This document shows positions 1-5,232 of a DNA stretch of 5,911 bases, one piece after another (the stretch's first letter is position 1; each line of letters opens with the position of its first letter). Source of the stretch: Campylobacteraceae bacterium (GTDB taxonomy: Bacteria; Campylobacterota; Campylobacteria; Campylobacterales; Sulfurovaceae); assembly GCA_027063105.1 (NCBI GenBank), contig JAMOSL010000164.1, positions 1 to 5,911 of the forward strand, read 5' to 3'. Below the pieces are notes generated by a model. It did not search any database. It saw only the letters and a list, made by a program, of their open reading frames with translations, and had not been told where the DNA came from. The position numbers and the translations under genes are program-made.

Positions 1-1
1 G

Positions 2-67
2 AAGTTAAGAGCTGTAAACCTTACTGATGGGCGTTGGAAGCAGTTTTGGGAGGAAGAAATTGCTTAA
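2..67 (+). CDS. C-terminal tail of an unidentified protein (5' end outside window)
   Basis: An open frame enters from the left edge and ends at a double stop TAATAA (65-70). The 21 visible residues, ending DGRWKQFWEEEIA, look like ordinary protein sequence and not random AT-rich translation, but I do not recognise the family. The tail overlaps the probable ribosome binding site (48-53) and the possible TTG start (60-62) of the following lipase-like gene, which would make the two genes translationally coupled. No terminator is visible between them. With so little of the gene present, no function can be given. Confidence 0.45.
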   Translation, partial: KLRAVNLTDGRWKQFWEEEIA

Positions 68-361
68 TAATATTTTATTAGGTTATTTTTAGGTTACACC
101 CGTACTAATCTACCTACACCCACTGAACATACAGAAAATTATAGACAAGCTATAACCTCTGATGAATTAAAAATATTATCAGATAATAATTATAAATATG
201 CATATCTCTCAAATCGAATTTATGAAGATAAAGAAACAACAGGAGCTATTCAGACAATTATTGATAATAACTTATATTTAAATTTAACAGAAGAAGTTCT
301 GAAATTTGCTAAAGTCTATAATCCAGATGATAATAAAGTAGTTAAAAATAGTTGGAAAACT
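60..361 (+). other. Frame-disrupted 5' part of the lipase-like gene
   Basis: The reading frame of the following lipase-like CDS stays open back to position 71, and its translation here looks like real protein (YAYLSNRIYED, LNLTEEVLKFAKVYNPDD). There is no ATG, GTG or TTG in that frame before 362; only ATT, ATA and one CTG occur. In the neighbouring frame, GGGAGG at 48-53 lies six bases before TTG 60, and ATG 27 is further upstream. That frame reads a hydrophobic stretch (LLNNILLGYF) and stops at TAG 90-92, right after five Ts (86-90). Adding one T would give ...ILLGYFLGYTRTN, a signal-peptide-like start joined to the open frame; a lipobox would need Cys where Tyr is now. I infer a one-base deletion, a slippage site or a sequencing error. 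ATG 362 is unlikely to be the native start because lipase-like sequence precedes it. Confidence 0.55.
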
Positions 362-2956
362 ATGGATGTAGCATATAACGAAGTTAATGGTTTTAAAGCA
401 GGATTATATAAAAATATTTATACAGGAGAGTATATTGTCTCTTATGGTGGTACAACTTCTAATTCTTGGGAGAATAAATATGGAAAAGCTTATAATGCTA
501 TGGCTGATTTATTAACTGATTTATCTCTTCTTGGAGTAGTTTCTTTTGGGCAACCATCTCAAGCACTAGATTATCTCGACAGGGCTAAAAAGATTATAAT
601 TGAAAATGGTGATGGAGAAATAAATGGAATTACAGGACACTCTTTAGGTGGAGGCTTGGCTCAATATGCAGGATTATATAGTAATATTAAAACGGTTACA
701 TTTAACTCTGCTCCATTACCTTATAATTATCTTGGTTCAGCTTTATCTTTTACAGATAAAATAAATTTAGAATATGATGGAATCATAAATAGTGTAAAGT
801 TTAATTATGAAGATAAAATAACCAATATTATGACACCTTATGACCCTATTTCTACTATATCTACAGCAATTATGTCACTTGATGAATCCAATACGGCGTA
901 TTTATTTGGGGCTAAGTTTATGTTTGGTATTCCCCAAACGCAAAGAATGGATTATCTATTAACAGGTGAACAAATATTTATACCAGTAGAAGACCAAGGA
1001 GGAATTGTAAATTTTTCTAATCATTCAATGGATTTGATAGAAGAGACCTTTTTAAAATATACTAATTATACTTTGGAGTTTGATGCAGTAGATAATAGTG
1101 GAGATTTATCAATAGAAAATTTAACTATTACTCATACAGATGGTAGTCAGTTGGGTATTGGAGATGTAATAAATTGGGAAATTCATGGTAAAGATGGTAA
1201 AGTTAAAGATGGTAATAATGATTACCCTATTAATATACCAGAGGATGATTTACATGAATTTATTTATAATGTAACCCTTAAGGATGGTAGAATATTATCA
1301 AAGTCAATATATACAATACCTCCACCTTCTAATTTCCAAGCAGAAGTATCATCAATAGATTCAATAACATTGAAATGGGATAAATTTAAATATAATGATG
1401 ATTATAGTATTTGTATCTCAAAAAAAGAAATTATTAATGCAGATACTTGTGAAGAATCTGATGGAACTCTTTTAATCTCTAATTCCATAACAGAACTTAT
1501 AGATGAGCTTGAAACATCATCTATATATCATTTTAGAATCAAAACTATATCTGATGAGTATCAATCTTTATGGAGTAATGAAATTATAAAATCTTTAAAA
1601 AAAGAAGATTTATCGGAACTACCTGAACCAGATATAGATTTAGGATATGACAAAACCAAAGAGGAGTTAACGACAGTAGTTATTCCACTGAATAGAAAAG
1701 ATGACTTCAATCAAATAGATAAAGTATCTTGTTATGTATATTTGGAAGAATTTACAAATGAAGTAGATATAGATATAACTGCATCTAAAGCAAAAGTAGT
1801 TATAAAAATACCAAATTATGATGATATACAGAAATTTGATCTGATTTGTGAAGCTTATGATGAAAATAATGAGTTTTTGACTAGAGATGAGGCTACTATA
1901 ATAGTATCAGAAGAAACACAAAATCCTCCATCTTCAAATCATTTTATAAAAATATCTAATGATGGTAAGGCTCTAAATGATAATAGCAATACTTGGTCTT
2001 ATATTTATGATATAAAAACAAAAATTTTATGGGAAAATAAAATAAACAAAGATGATACAGCACTGTTTGACTCTACTGCTCCTAATTATTCACTTGATAT
2101 TATGCATGATTATGATAATAGATACTCTATTGATAATATGAGTACCATTATTCAAATGATGGAAGCACAATCTTATTTTGATATAAGTGATTGGAGATTA
2201 CCTTCTACACAAGAGTTTAAAGACCTTATCAGTGATCCTGAATTTGATAATAAATTTTTCCCTAATTTTGAAGGACTATTTTATACCAATACTGTTGTAC
2301 AAAATGGAGTAAATAGCCAAACTTTAGAAAAGATATGGTTAGAAAATGGCATGACTTCGATAGGAATGCCAACATACTTATATCAAGGACTGTTTATTAC
2401 AGATGATTTTATACTTTTATCTCCACATATAGCCTCCACAGGTCTAGGAGTCATCAAAAAAACAGGACAAACTGAGAGTTATACGGACTATGATGATGGA
2501 CATTACCAAAAAGGTGTAACACCTAACTATACAAGAGAAGGAGAAATAGTCACAGACCATATCACATGGTTAATGTGGCAAGATGATGAAGAGGCTAAGA
2601 TGGTACAACTACCTTGGCTATTGCAAGAAGATTATGATGAATGTGTAGATGATGGAAATAGATGTAACCATACAGCTGAGGGGACTGCATCTATGTATTG
2701 TAATGATTTAGTTTTTGGTGGATATAGTAATTGGAGATTACCTAGTTCTAAAGAGTTAGAAAGTATTGTGGATTATGATAAATATGATCTTGCAATCAAT
2801 CCTATTTTTGAAAATACTAGCTCTTACTATTATTGGTCTTCGACTAGTGATAAGGGCTATAGTAGCAATGCTTGGGTTCTGGATTTTAACAATGGCTTTG
2901 TCAGCTTCAGTAAGAACGCTAACCGTTTTGTTCGTTGTGTGAGAGCAGGAGAGTGA
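362..2956 (+). CDS. Lipase class 3-like protein with FN3-like and two DUF1566 (Lcl) domains
   Basis: The 864-residue product, counted from the first ATG, probably lacks about 95 native N-terminal residues (see 60-361). Residues 1-230 look like a class-3 lipase or phospholipase A1-type alpha/beta hydrolase: the nucleophile elbow GHSLGGG is at 92-98 (Ser94), Asp161 lies in TPYDPIS and His221 in NHSMDLI, so a complete catalytic triad can be proposed. Residues 235-318 are beta-rich. Residues 320-412 resemble an FN3 domain (SITLKWD, YHFRIKTIS, LWSNE). Residues 525-700 contain a degenerate DUF1566 domain (DWRLPSTQEF at 610-619). Residues 718-864 form a canonical DUF1566 domain with NWRLPSSKEL, YYWSSTS and FVRCVRAGE. 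DUF1566 domains adopt a C-type-lectin-like fold in extracellular proteins, so I infer a secreted or surface enzyme with a binding tail. The substrate cannot be read from the sequence. The last 46 codons form a variable-repeat-like segment shared with the next gene, which lies 30 bases downstream and is probably co-transcribed. Confidence 0.8.
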   Translation: MDVAYNEVNGFKAGLYKNIYTGEYIVSYGGTTSNSWENKYGKAYNAMADLLTDLSLLGVVSFGQPSQALDYLDRAKKIIIENGDGEINGITGHSLGGGLAQYAGLYSNIKTVTFNSAPLPYNYLGSALSFTDKINLEYDGIINSVKFNYEDKITNIMTPYDPISTISTAIMSLDESNTAYLFGAKFMFGIPQTQRMDYLLTGEQIFIPVEDQGGIVNFSNHSMDLIEETFLKYTNYTLEFDAVDNSGDLSIENLTITHTDGSQLGIGDVINWEIHGKDGKVKDGNNDYPINIPEDDLHEFIYNVTLKDGRILSKSIYTIPPPSNFQAEVSSIDSITLKWDKFKYNDDYSICISKKEIINADTCEESDGTLLISNSITELIDELETSSIYHFRIKTISDEYQSLWSNEIIKSLKKEDLSELPEPDIDLGYDKTKEELTTVVIPLNRKDDFNQIDKVSCYVYLEEFTNEVDIDITASKAKVVIKIPNYDDIQKFDLICEAYDENNEFLTRDEATIIVSEETQNPPSSNHFIKISNDGKALNDNSNTWSYIYDIKTKILWENKINKDDTALFDSTAPNYSLDIMHDYDNRYSIDNMSTIIQMMEAQSYFDISDWRLPSTQEFKDLISDPEFDNKFFPNFEGLFYTNTVVQNGVNSQTLEKIWLENGMTSIGMPTYLYQGLFITDDFILLSPHIASTGLGVIKKTGQTESYTDYDDGHYQKGVTPNYTREGEIVTDHITWLMWQDDEEAKMVQLPWLLQEDYDECVDDGNRCNHTAEGTASMYCNDLVFGGYSNWRLPSSKELESIVDYDKYDLAINPIFENTSSYYYWSSTSDKGYSSNAWVLDFNNGFVSFSKNANRFVRCVRAGE
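2816..2953 (+). repeat. Variable-repeat-like segment, copy 1 (3' end of lipase-like gene)
   Basis: These 46 codons (residues 819-864) pair with 3263-3403. Twenty-nine codons are identical in nucleotides. The other 17 differ at 25 bases, of which 23 fall at codon positions 1 or 2. In 16 of the 25 sites one copy carries A. Typical pairs are TAC/GGC, TAT/GGT, AGC/TAC, GAT/TTT, TTT/GGT, AAC/GGC and CGT/AAT, all reachable from AAC or AAT. C-ending codons (AAC, AGC, GGC) are also richer here than in the rest of the gene. Adenine-directed diversification by a DGR produces this pattern. No template or reverse transcriptase is present in the window, so assignment as a DGR variable repeat is an inference. 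Confidence 0.6.
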
Positions 2957-2965
2957 TTTGATTTT
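2926..2965 (+). repeat. 40-bp perfect direct repeat, copy 1 (spans stop codon)
   Basis: Identical to 3376-3415, 450 bases downstream. It covers the codons for FVRCVRAGE, the stop codon TGA and nine further bases. Identity past the stop cannot be due to protein-level selection. It suggests recent copying, gene conversion or a fixed recognition sequence at the 3' end of the variable segment, comparable in position to the IMH of DGR targets. Confidence 0.85.
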
Positions 2966-2975
2966 AATAAAAAAT

Positions 2976-2989
2976 AGGAGTTTTGAATG
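2976..2989 (+). promoter_or_regulatory. Ribosome binding site of the secreted DUF1566 gene
   Basis: AGGAG at 2976-2980 is six bases before ATG 2987, ideal Shine-Dalgarno spacing. It fixes the start of the second DUF1566 gene and shows that the gene is translated independently of the lipase-like gene. Confidence 0.75.
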
Positions 2990-3406
2990 AGAATAATCCT
3001 TTTAATTTTGATAGGACTTAGTAGTTTAAGTTTAGCAGAGTTTACTAGAGATGGGGATATAGTAACCGATACTATATCAAAATTGCAATGGCAAGACAAT
3101 GCTATAGGTTCTAAGATGGAGTGGCAAAAAGCGATAGATTATTGCGAAAATACGCTTACACTGGGAGGTCATAATGATTGGAGATTACCCAATATAAATG
3201 AACTTAAAAGTATAGTAGATAGAAATAAATATAATCCTGCAATAGTTAATGGGTTTAATAATACTAGCTCTGGCTATTATTGGTCTTCTACTAGTAATAA
3301 GGGCGGTAGTTACAATGCTTGGATTGTGTTTTTCAACAGTGGCGGTGTCAACGACTTCAATAAGGGCAGTAGCAATTTTGTTCGTTGTGTGAGAGCAGGA
3401 GAGTGA
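2987..3406 (+). CDS. Secreted single-domain DUF1566 (Lcl) protein
   Basis: The product has 139 residues. It begins with a clear Sec signal peptide (MRIILLILIGLSSLSLA, probable cut after Ala17) followed directly by one DUF1566 domain: FTRDGDIVTD near 19-28, WQD at 35-37, DWRLPNINEL at 64-73, YYWSSTS at 97-103 and FVRCVRAGE at 131-139. A mature protein of about 122 residues is nearly the bare domain, so it is probably a periplasmic or secreted binding protein; its ligand is unknown. The domain matches the C-terminal domain of the preceding lipase-like protein. The first two thirds have diverged in the usual way, with many third-position changes. The last 47 codons are nearly identical except for first- and second-position changes in variable codons. 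This gene looks like a duplicated, free-standing version of the neighbour's tail. It has its own AGGAG and follows 30 bases after the upstream stop. Confidence 0.85.
   Translation: MRIILLILIGLSSLSLAEFTRDGDIVTDTISKLQWQDNAIGSKMEWQKAIDYCENTLTLGGHNDWRLPNINELKSIVDRNKYNPAIVNGFNNTSSGYYWSSTSNKGGSYNAWIVFFNSGGVNDFNKGSSNFVRCVRAGE
3263..3403 (+). repeat. Variable-repeat-like segment, copy 2 (3' end of secreted DUF1566 gene)
   Basis: Partner of 2816-2953. It has 47 codons; one extra codon (GAC in my alignment) lies near the 3' side. Variable residues alternate with fixed ones (YYWSSTS, KG, NAW, FVRCVR), as in the ligand face of a C-type-lectin fold. Only two synonymous differences from copy 1 are seen (TCG/TCT and TTT/TTC). 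The one-codon length difference is not expected if both copies came from one template, so two templates or an old indel would be needed. Confidence 0.6.
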
Positions 3407-3415
3407 TTTGATTTT
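3376..3415 (+). repeat. 40-bp perfect direct repeat, copy 2 (spans stop codon)
   Basis: Exact copy of 2926-2965. The match ends nine bases after the TGA at 3404-3406. After that the two downstream sequences are unrelated: AATAAAAAATAGG after copy 1 and TGCTCTTTTGCC after copy 2. Confidence 0.85.
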
Positions 3416-3437
3416 TGCTCTTTTGCCCCGTAAAGGT

Positions 3438-3465
3438 CGCGATATATTTTCGTGTATAATCGGTG
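3438..3465 (+). repeat. Imperfect direct repeat, left copy, flanking RAYT fragment
   Basis: This 28-base segment (GCGATATATTTT, then TATAATCGGTG) matches 3663-3689 with two substitutions over 27 aligned bases. Both copies are followed by a GA(A)TAATATAATTG block, at 3471-3484 here and at 3710-3722 in the right copy. In the right copy a REP hairpin sits between the two blocks. The segment contains TATAAT at 3455-3460, a possible -10 box. Confidence 0.7.
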
Positions 3466-3483
3466 ATATGGAATAATATAATT

Positions 3484-3505
3484 GTAGGGTGCAATTTATT
3501 GCACC
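3484..3505 (+). repeat. REP-like palindrome, class A, copy 1
   Basis: GTAG followed by a perfect hairpin: 7-bp stem GGTGCAA/TTGCACC with loop TTTA. The inverted partner at 3686-3707 has the same form, and its seventh stem pair is changed on both sides, so the stem is conserved by compensation. The pair brackets a RAYT gene fragment, the usual setting of REP elements. The following 48 bases to the fragment's ATG show nothing else. Confidence 0.75.
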
Positions 3506-3662
3506 ATTAATTCAATTAAACACAAAATTAATTAAATAAACCAAAGAGATTAAATGGCAAATTATAAAAGAATTTTTATAGATGGTTATAGCTATTTTAT
3601 CACAATTGTAACCCATCAACGCAATCCAATATTAATAGCCAATATTGATTTATTAAGAGAGA

Positions 3663-3689
3663 GCGATATATTTTTGTGTTTAATCGGTG
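3663..3689 (+). repeat. Imperfect direct repeat, right copy
   Basis: Right partner of 3438-3465. It begins inside codon 37 of the RAYT fragment and marks the point of truncation. It runs into the class A REP hairpin that follows, which separates it from the GATAATATAATTG block at 3710-3722. Confidence 0.7.
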
Positions 3690-3707
3690 CATTGAAATGC
3701 ACCCTAC
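3686..3707 (-). repeat. REP-like palindrome, class A, copy 2 (inverted)
   Basis: On the minus strand this reads GTAG followed by a perfect 7-bp hairpin GGTGCAT/ATGCACC with a 4-base loop. It is opposite in orientation to 3484-3505, so the two could act as a REP doublet about 180 bases apart. Confidence 0.75.
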
Positions 3708-3722
3708 GAGATAATATAATTG

Positions 3723-3800
3723 ATAGGGGTAGGGAAGTAATCTCCCCTCCCTCCGAAACTACGAAACTCTACACCCCTGCCGTTCAATCTCCATTTTTAT
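3723..3800 (+). repeat. REP-like element, class B, copy 1
   Basis: The element starts with ATAGGGGTAGG (3723-3733) and ends with CCCCTGCCGTTCAATCTCC followed by ATTTTTAT (3774-3800). The ends can pair through AGGGGT (3725-3730) and ACCCCT (3773-3778). It is far more GC-rich than its surroundings. It holds a short tandem CGAAACTA/CGAAACTC (3754-3769). Its last 27 bases recur inverted at 4596-4622 with one mismatch, and its whole layout recurs at 5635-5702. Confidence 0.75.
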
Positions 3801-3802
3801 GA

Positions 3803-3825
3803 TATAATCCATAAAAGTAAAGGAG
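3803..3825 (+). promoter_or_regulatory. Promoter -10 box and ribosome binding site of the RAYT gene
   Basis: A perfect TATAAT is at 3803-3808, immediately right of the REP, and AGGAG at 3821-3825 precedes ATG 3833 by seven bases. The T-rich end of the REP (3795-3799) lies just before the -10 box. The -35 region would fall inside the REP, so REP structure or binding could affect transcription; that link is inferred. Confidence 0.6.
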
Positions 3826-3832
3826 AAACATC

Positions 3833-4612
3833 ATGCCAACAAGACCAAGAATAGATATGGCAGGTTATCATCATATCATAAACCGTGGTGTAGATAGAAT
3901 GAATATATTTCGTCATAGTGAAGATAAAGATATGTTTTTGCATATCGTTAACAAAACGGCAATGATTCATAAAGTAATAGTGCATGATTACTGTTTGATG
4001 GATAATCACTATCATCTGCTCATAGAAACACAAACAGATAATCTTGCAATATTTATGAGATTTGTTAGTGCAAACTATGCTCAATATTTCAATAAAAAGA
4101 CAAGACGAATAGGTCACCTTTGGCAAAATCGTTACAAGTCAAGATATATTACTTCAGAGCTTTATCTATATACGCTGATACGATATATAGAGTATAATCC
4201 CATTGAAGCTAGATTGTCTCAAAAGGTAGGAGAGTATCCTTTTACTTTGGCTCATACTGTTTTTAACTCAAAAGATTTTTATCCATGCACTAAAGAGTCA
4301 ATACTATTTAGAAATTATGATATTGAATCATTAAGTGAATTTCTAGGAGTAGAGTTTAGTCAAGAAGATTTAACCCTTTTACAAATAGAACAAAATAGAA
4401 AAATTGAGAAAAAAGAGGATATGATTGTACTTAGTAAATCTAAATCATTAGAGGAGCATTTTATGAATGTGCAGAGTAAGAAAGAGAGAAATAGTGTAAT
4501 CTCTTTGGCTTATGCAGAGGATGGGTATTCTCAAATTGAGATTGCTAACTTTCTTGGCTTGTCTAAGTCGGCTATTTCTATGATTATCAAGAGTGATAAA
4601 AGTGGAGATTGA
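3833..4612 (+). CDS. REP-associated tyrosine (Y1/HUH) transposase, RAYT family
   Basis: The product has 259 residues. The N-terminal Y1_Tnp domain (about 5-125) opens with RPRIDMAGYHHIINRGV and contains the HUH motif in DNHYHLLIE (His59 and His61), which binds the metal needed for single-strand cleavage. The catalytic Tyr is probably Tyr82 or Tyr85 in NYAQYFN, followed by the family's GHLWQNRYKS segment (94-103) and YIEYNP. Residues about 217-253 form a C-terminal helix-turn-helix (GYSQIEIANFLGLSKSAISMI), common in the longer RAYT subgroup and likely to help recognise DNA. The protein would nick and join REP hairpins in a single copy per host. The gene appears intact, with a good ribosome binding site and promoter. 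Its stop codon lies inside the right inverted REP. Codon use is like that of its neighbours, so it is probably well settled in this genome. Confidence 0.88.
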   Translation: MPTRPRIDMAGYHHIINRGVDRMNIFRHSEDKDMFLHIVNKTAMIHKVIVHDYCLMDNHYHLLIETQTDNLAIFMRFVSANYAQYFNKKTRRIGHLWQNRYKSRYITSELYLYTLIRYIEYNPIEARLSQKVGEYPFTLAHTVFNSKDFYPCTKESILFRNYDIESLSEFLGVEFSQEDLTLLQIEQNRKIEKKEDMIVLSKSKSLEEHFMNVQSKKERNSVISLAYAEDGYSQIEIANFLGLSKSAISMIIKSDKSGD

Positions 4613-4622
4613 ACGGCAGGGG
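4596..4622 (-). repeat. REP-like element, class B, copy 2 (inverted, overlaps RAYT stop)
   Basis: The reverse complement matches 3774-3800 with one mismatch. It covers the final codons (DKSGD) and stop of the transposase and ends in a run of Gs at 4619-4623. A partner arm like the one at 3723 is not clearly seen further right. Confidence 0.75.
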
Positions 4623-4684
4623 GTGGCTTTTCTATCAATAATATCATCAACTATTAAAATATTTTTAGAATCTTTTAGATTTTA

Positions 4685-4714
4685 GGTAAAATTATAAATA
4701 ATAAAATAGTGGAG
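4685..4714 (+). promoter_or_regulatory. Extended -10 promoter and ribosome binding site of the HTH gene
   Basis: TTTTAGG leads into TAAAAT at 4687-4692 in a T-rich tract, the style of Campylobacterota sigma-70 promoters, which often lack a -35 box. GGAG at 4711-4714 precedes ATG 4720 by five bases. The same TTAGGTAAAAT string recurs at 5080-5090. Confidence 0.6.
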
Positions 4715-4719
4715 TAATT

Positions 4720-4947
4720 ATGAATGAAAAGAATATAGTTAAAATAGTTTGTGATGAATTAGATATAAATCAAACAGAATTGGCAAAAAGATTGGGTGTA
4801 AGTGCTAGTGCAGTTGGAAAATGGCATACACGAGAAATGCCTAAAATTGCAGAAAAAGCATTAGAATATATGCTTAAATCATATAAACAAGAAAAACAAT
4901 TAAAAGTATTAAAAGATTTTAAAAATATATTGTCTACTATAGAATAA
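4720..4947 (+). CDS. Small helix-turn-helix (XRE/Cro-like) DNA-binding protein
   Basis: The product has 75 residues. The HTH is at about 14-36: INQTELAKRLGVSASAVGKW, with the QTELA and SASAVGKW pattern of Cro/XRE or YdaS-type proteins; helices follow (IAEKALEYMLKSYKQ) and a Lys-rich tail. There is no effector or membrane domain, so it is probably a compact transcriptional regulator or Cro-like switch protein of a phage or plasmid module. It stands alone, with its own promoter before it. The inverted repeats starting three bases before its stop codon's end (AAGGAC at 4947-4952) and the promoters downstream are possible targets, which is an inference from position. It is in the same orientation as the replication-type gene that follows. 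Confidence 0.75.
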   Translation: MNEKNIVKIVCDELDINQTELAKRLGVSASAVGKWHTREMPKIAEKALEYMLKSYKQEKQLKVLKDFKNILSTIE

Positions 4948-5047
4948 AGGACACACATATCTATTTAAAATAGACTATAGTCCTTATATTAACTAAATTA
5001 TTAGACTAAATAGGATATAATCAAGGTATCCCAAATAATAAGGACTA
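4947..5047 (+). promoter_or_regulatory. Inverted-repeat control region around a -10 box
   Basis: AAGGAC occurs at 4947-4952, inverted as GTCCTT at 4980-4985, and again forward at 5040-5045. The 10-base string TAGTCCTTAT (4978-4987) is perfectly inverted at 5038-5047. A small inner palindrome, CTATT/AATAG, is at 4961-4973. Between the inverted copies, AGGA leads into TATAAT at 5016-5021, an extended -10. This looks like an operator region, perhaps for the HTH protein just upstream, or a replication control site. The binding protein is not known. Confidence 0.5.
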
Positions 5048-5051
5048 GAAA

Positions 5052-5087
5052 ATGATAAATACCCTTTTAATTTTATATCTTAGGTAA
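5052..5087 (+). other. Possible 11-codon leader ORF
   Basis: ATG 5052 is preceded by AAGGA (5040-5044) and downstream of the TATAAT at 5016-5021. It encodes MINTLLILYLR and then stops. The ribosome site is part of the inverted repeat, so binding or folding there could control its translation. It may be chance in AT-rich sequence; no comparison is available. Confidence 0.25.
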
Positions 5088-5090
5088 AAT
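5082..5090 (+). promoter_or_regulatory. Extended -10 box upstream of the replication-type gene
   Basis: AGGTAAAAT, with TAAAAT at 5085-5090, repeats the promoter string found before the HTH gene. It lies about 140 bases before ATG 5233, so a transcript from here would have a long leader containing the hairpin at 5176-5193. Confidence 0.45.
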
Positions 5091-5175
5091 AGAATATAAC
5101 GACTATAATAATATAAAAAATATTTTAATACCTAGCATAAATATATATTGAGAGTTTCAAAGCTTTTCTACATTT

Positions 5176-5202
5176 ACAATAGGTGCTTATTGTCTTTTTT
5201 TT
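5176..5202 (+). terminator. Terminator- or attenuator-like hairpin with T run
   Basis: A 6-bp stem ACAATA/TATTGT (5176-5181 and 5188-5193) with loop GGTGCT is followed by C and eight Ts (5195-5202). The stem is AT-rich and weak, but the T run is the longest in this region. It sits 30 bases before the replication-type gene, so it could end a short leader RNA from the promoter at 5085 or attenuate the gene. The rest of 5091-5175 shows only AT-rich sequence. Confidence 0.45.
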
Positions 5203-5232
5203 AGCTCAAAAATAAAAAATAAAGGATAAAAA

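Larger units (their letters stand above)
3554..3802 (+). pseudogene. Truncated REP-associated (RAYT/Y1) transposase, N-terminal fragment
   Basis: The open frame has 82 codons. Residues 1-37 (MANYKRIFIDGYSYFITIVT, then HQRNPIL and LLRES) match the N-terminus typical of RAYT/TnpA-REP proteins, whose usual opening is a basic segment, a YFxTxVT strand and QR.PIL. Similarity stops at Ser37, where the right-hand direct repeat begins (3663). The remaining residues translate the repeat, the class A REP and part of a class B REP, and end at a TGA inside the latter's right edge. The HUH motif and catalytic Tyr are missing, so the fragment cannot be an active transposase. Its inverted class A REP neighbours suggest it once served those elements. 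It is a remnant and probably not a functional protein. Confidence 0.75.
3774..4622 (+). mobile_element. RAYT transposase gene bracketed by inverted class B REPs
   Basis: A complete Y1-type transposase gene lies between 27-base inverted REP ends (3774-3800 and 4596-4622, one mismatch). This is the standard arrangement of a RAYT with its own REP family: the transposase acts on REP hairpins as single strands. Unlike an IS, such units rarely move as a whole; the REPs are the dispersed part. A third REP of this class at 5635-5702 without a transposase fits that picture. Confidence 0.65.

Noticed and set aside
2857..3099. 80-codon minus-strand open frame
   Set aside because: It lies antisense across the end of the lipase-like gene and the start of the secreted DUF1566 gene, which are both well supported; its translation is low-complexity and matches no family.
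3407..3553. Search for a DGR template repeat or small accessory gene next to the variable tails
   Set aside because: No A-rich copy of the variable segment and no reverse transcriptase motif (such as YxDD) is found here or elsewhere in the window.
3438..3722. Repeats considered as a CRISPR array
   Set aside because: There are only two or three imperfect copies, in mixed orientation and with unequal spacing, so REP elements explain them.
3797..4126. 109-codon minus-strand open frame
   Set aside because: It is antisense to the clear RAYT transposase and starts opposite its conserved residues; Cys-, His- and Ile-rich translation is a shadow effect.
4770..4958. 62-codon minus-strand open frame
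   Set aside because: It is antisense to the HTH gene and has no independent support.
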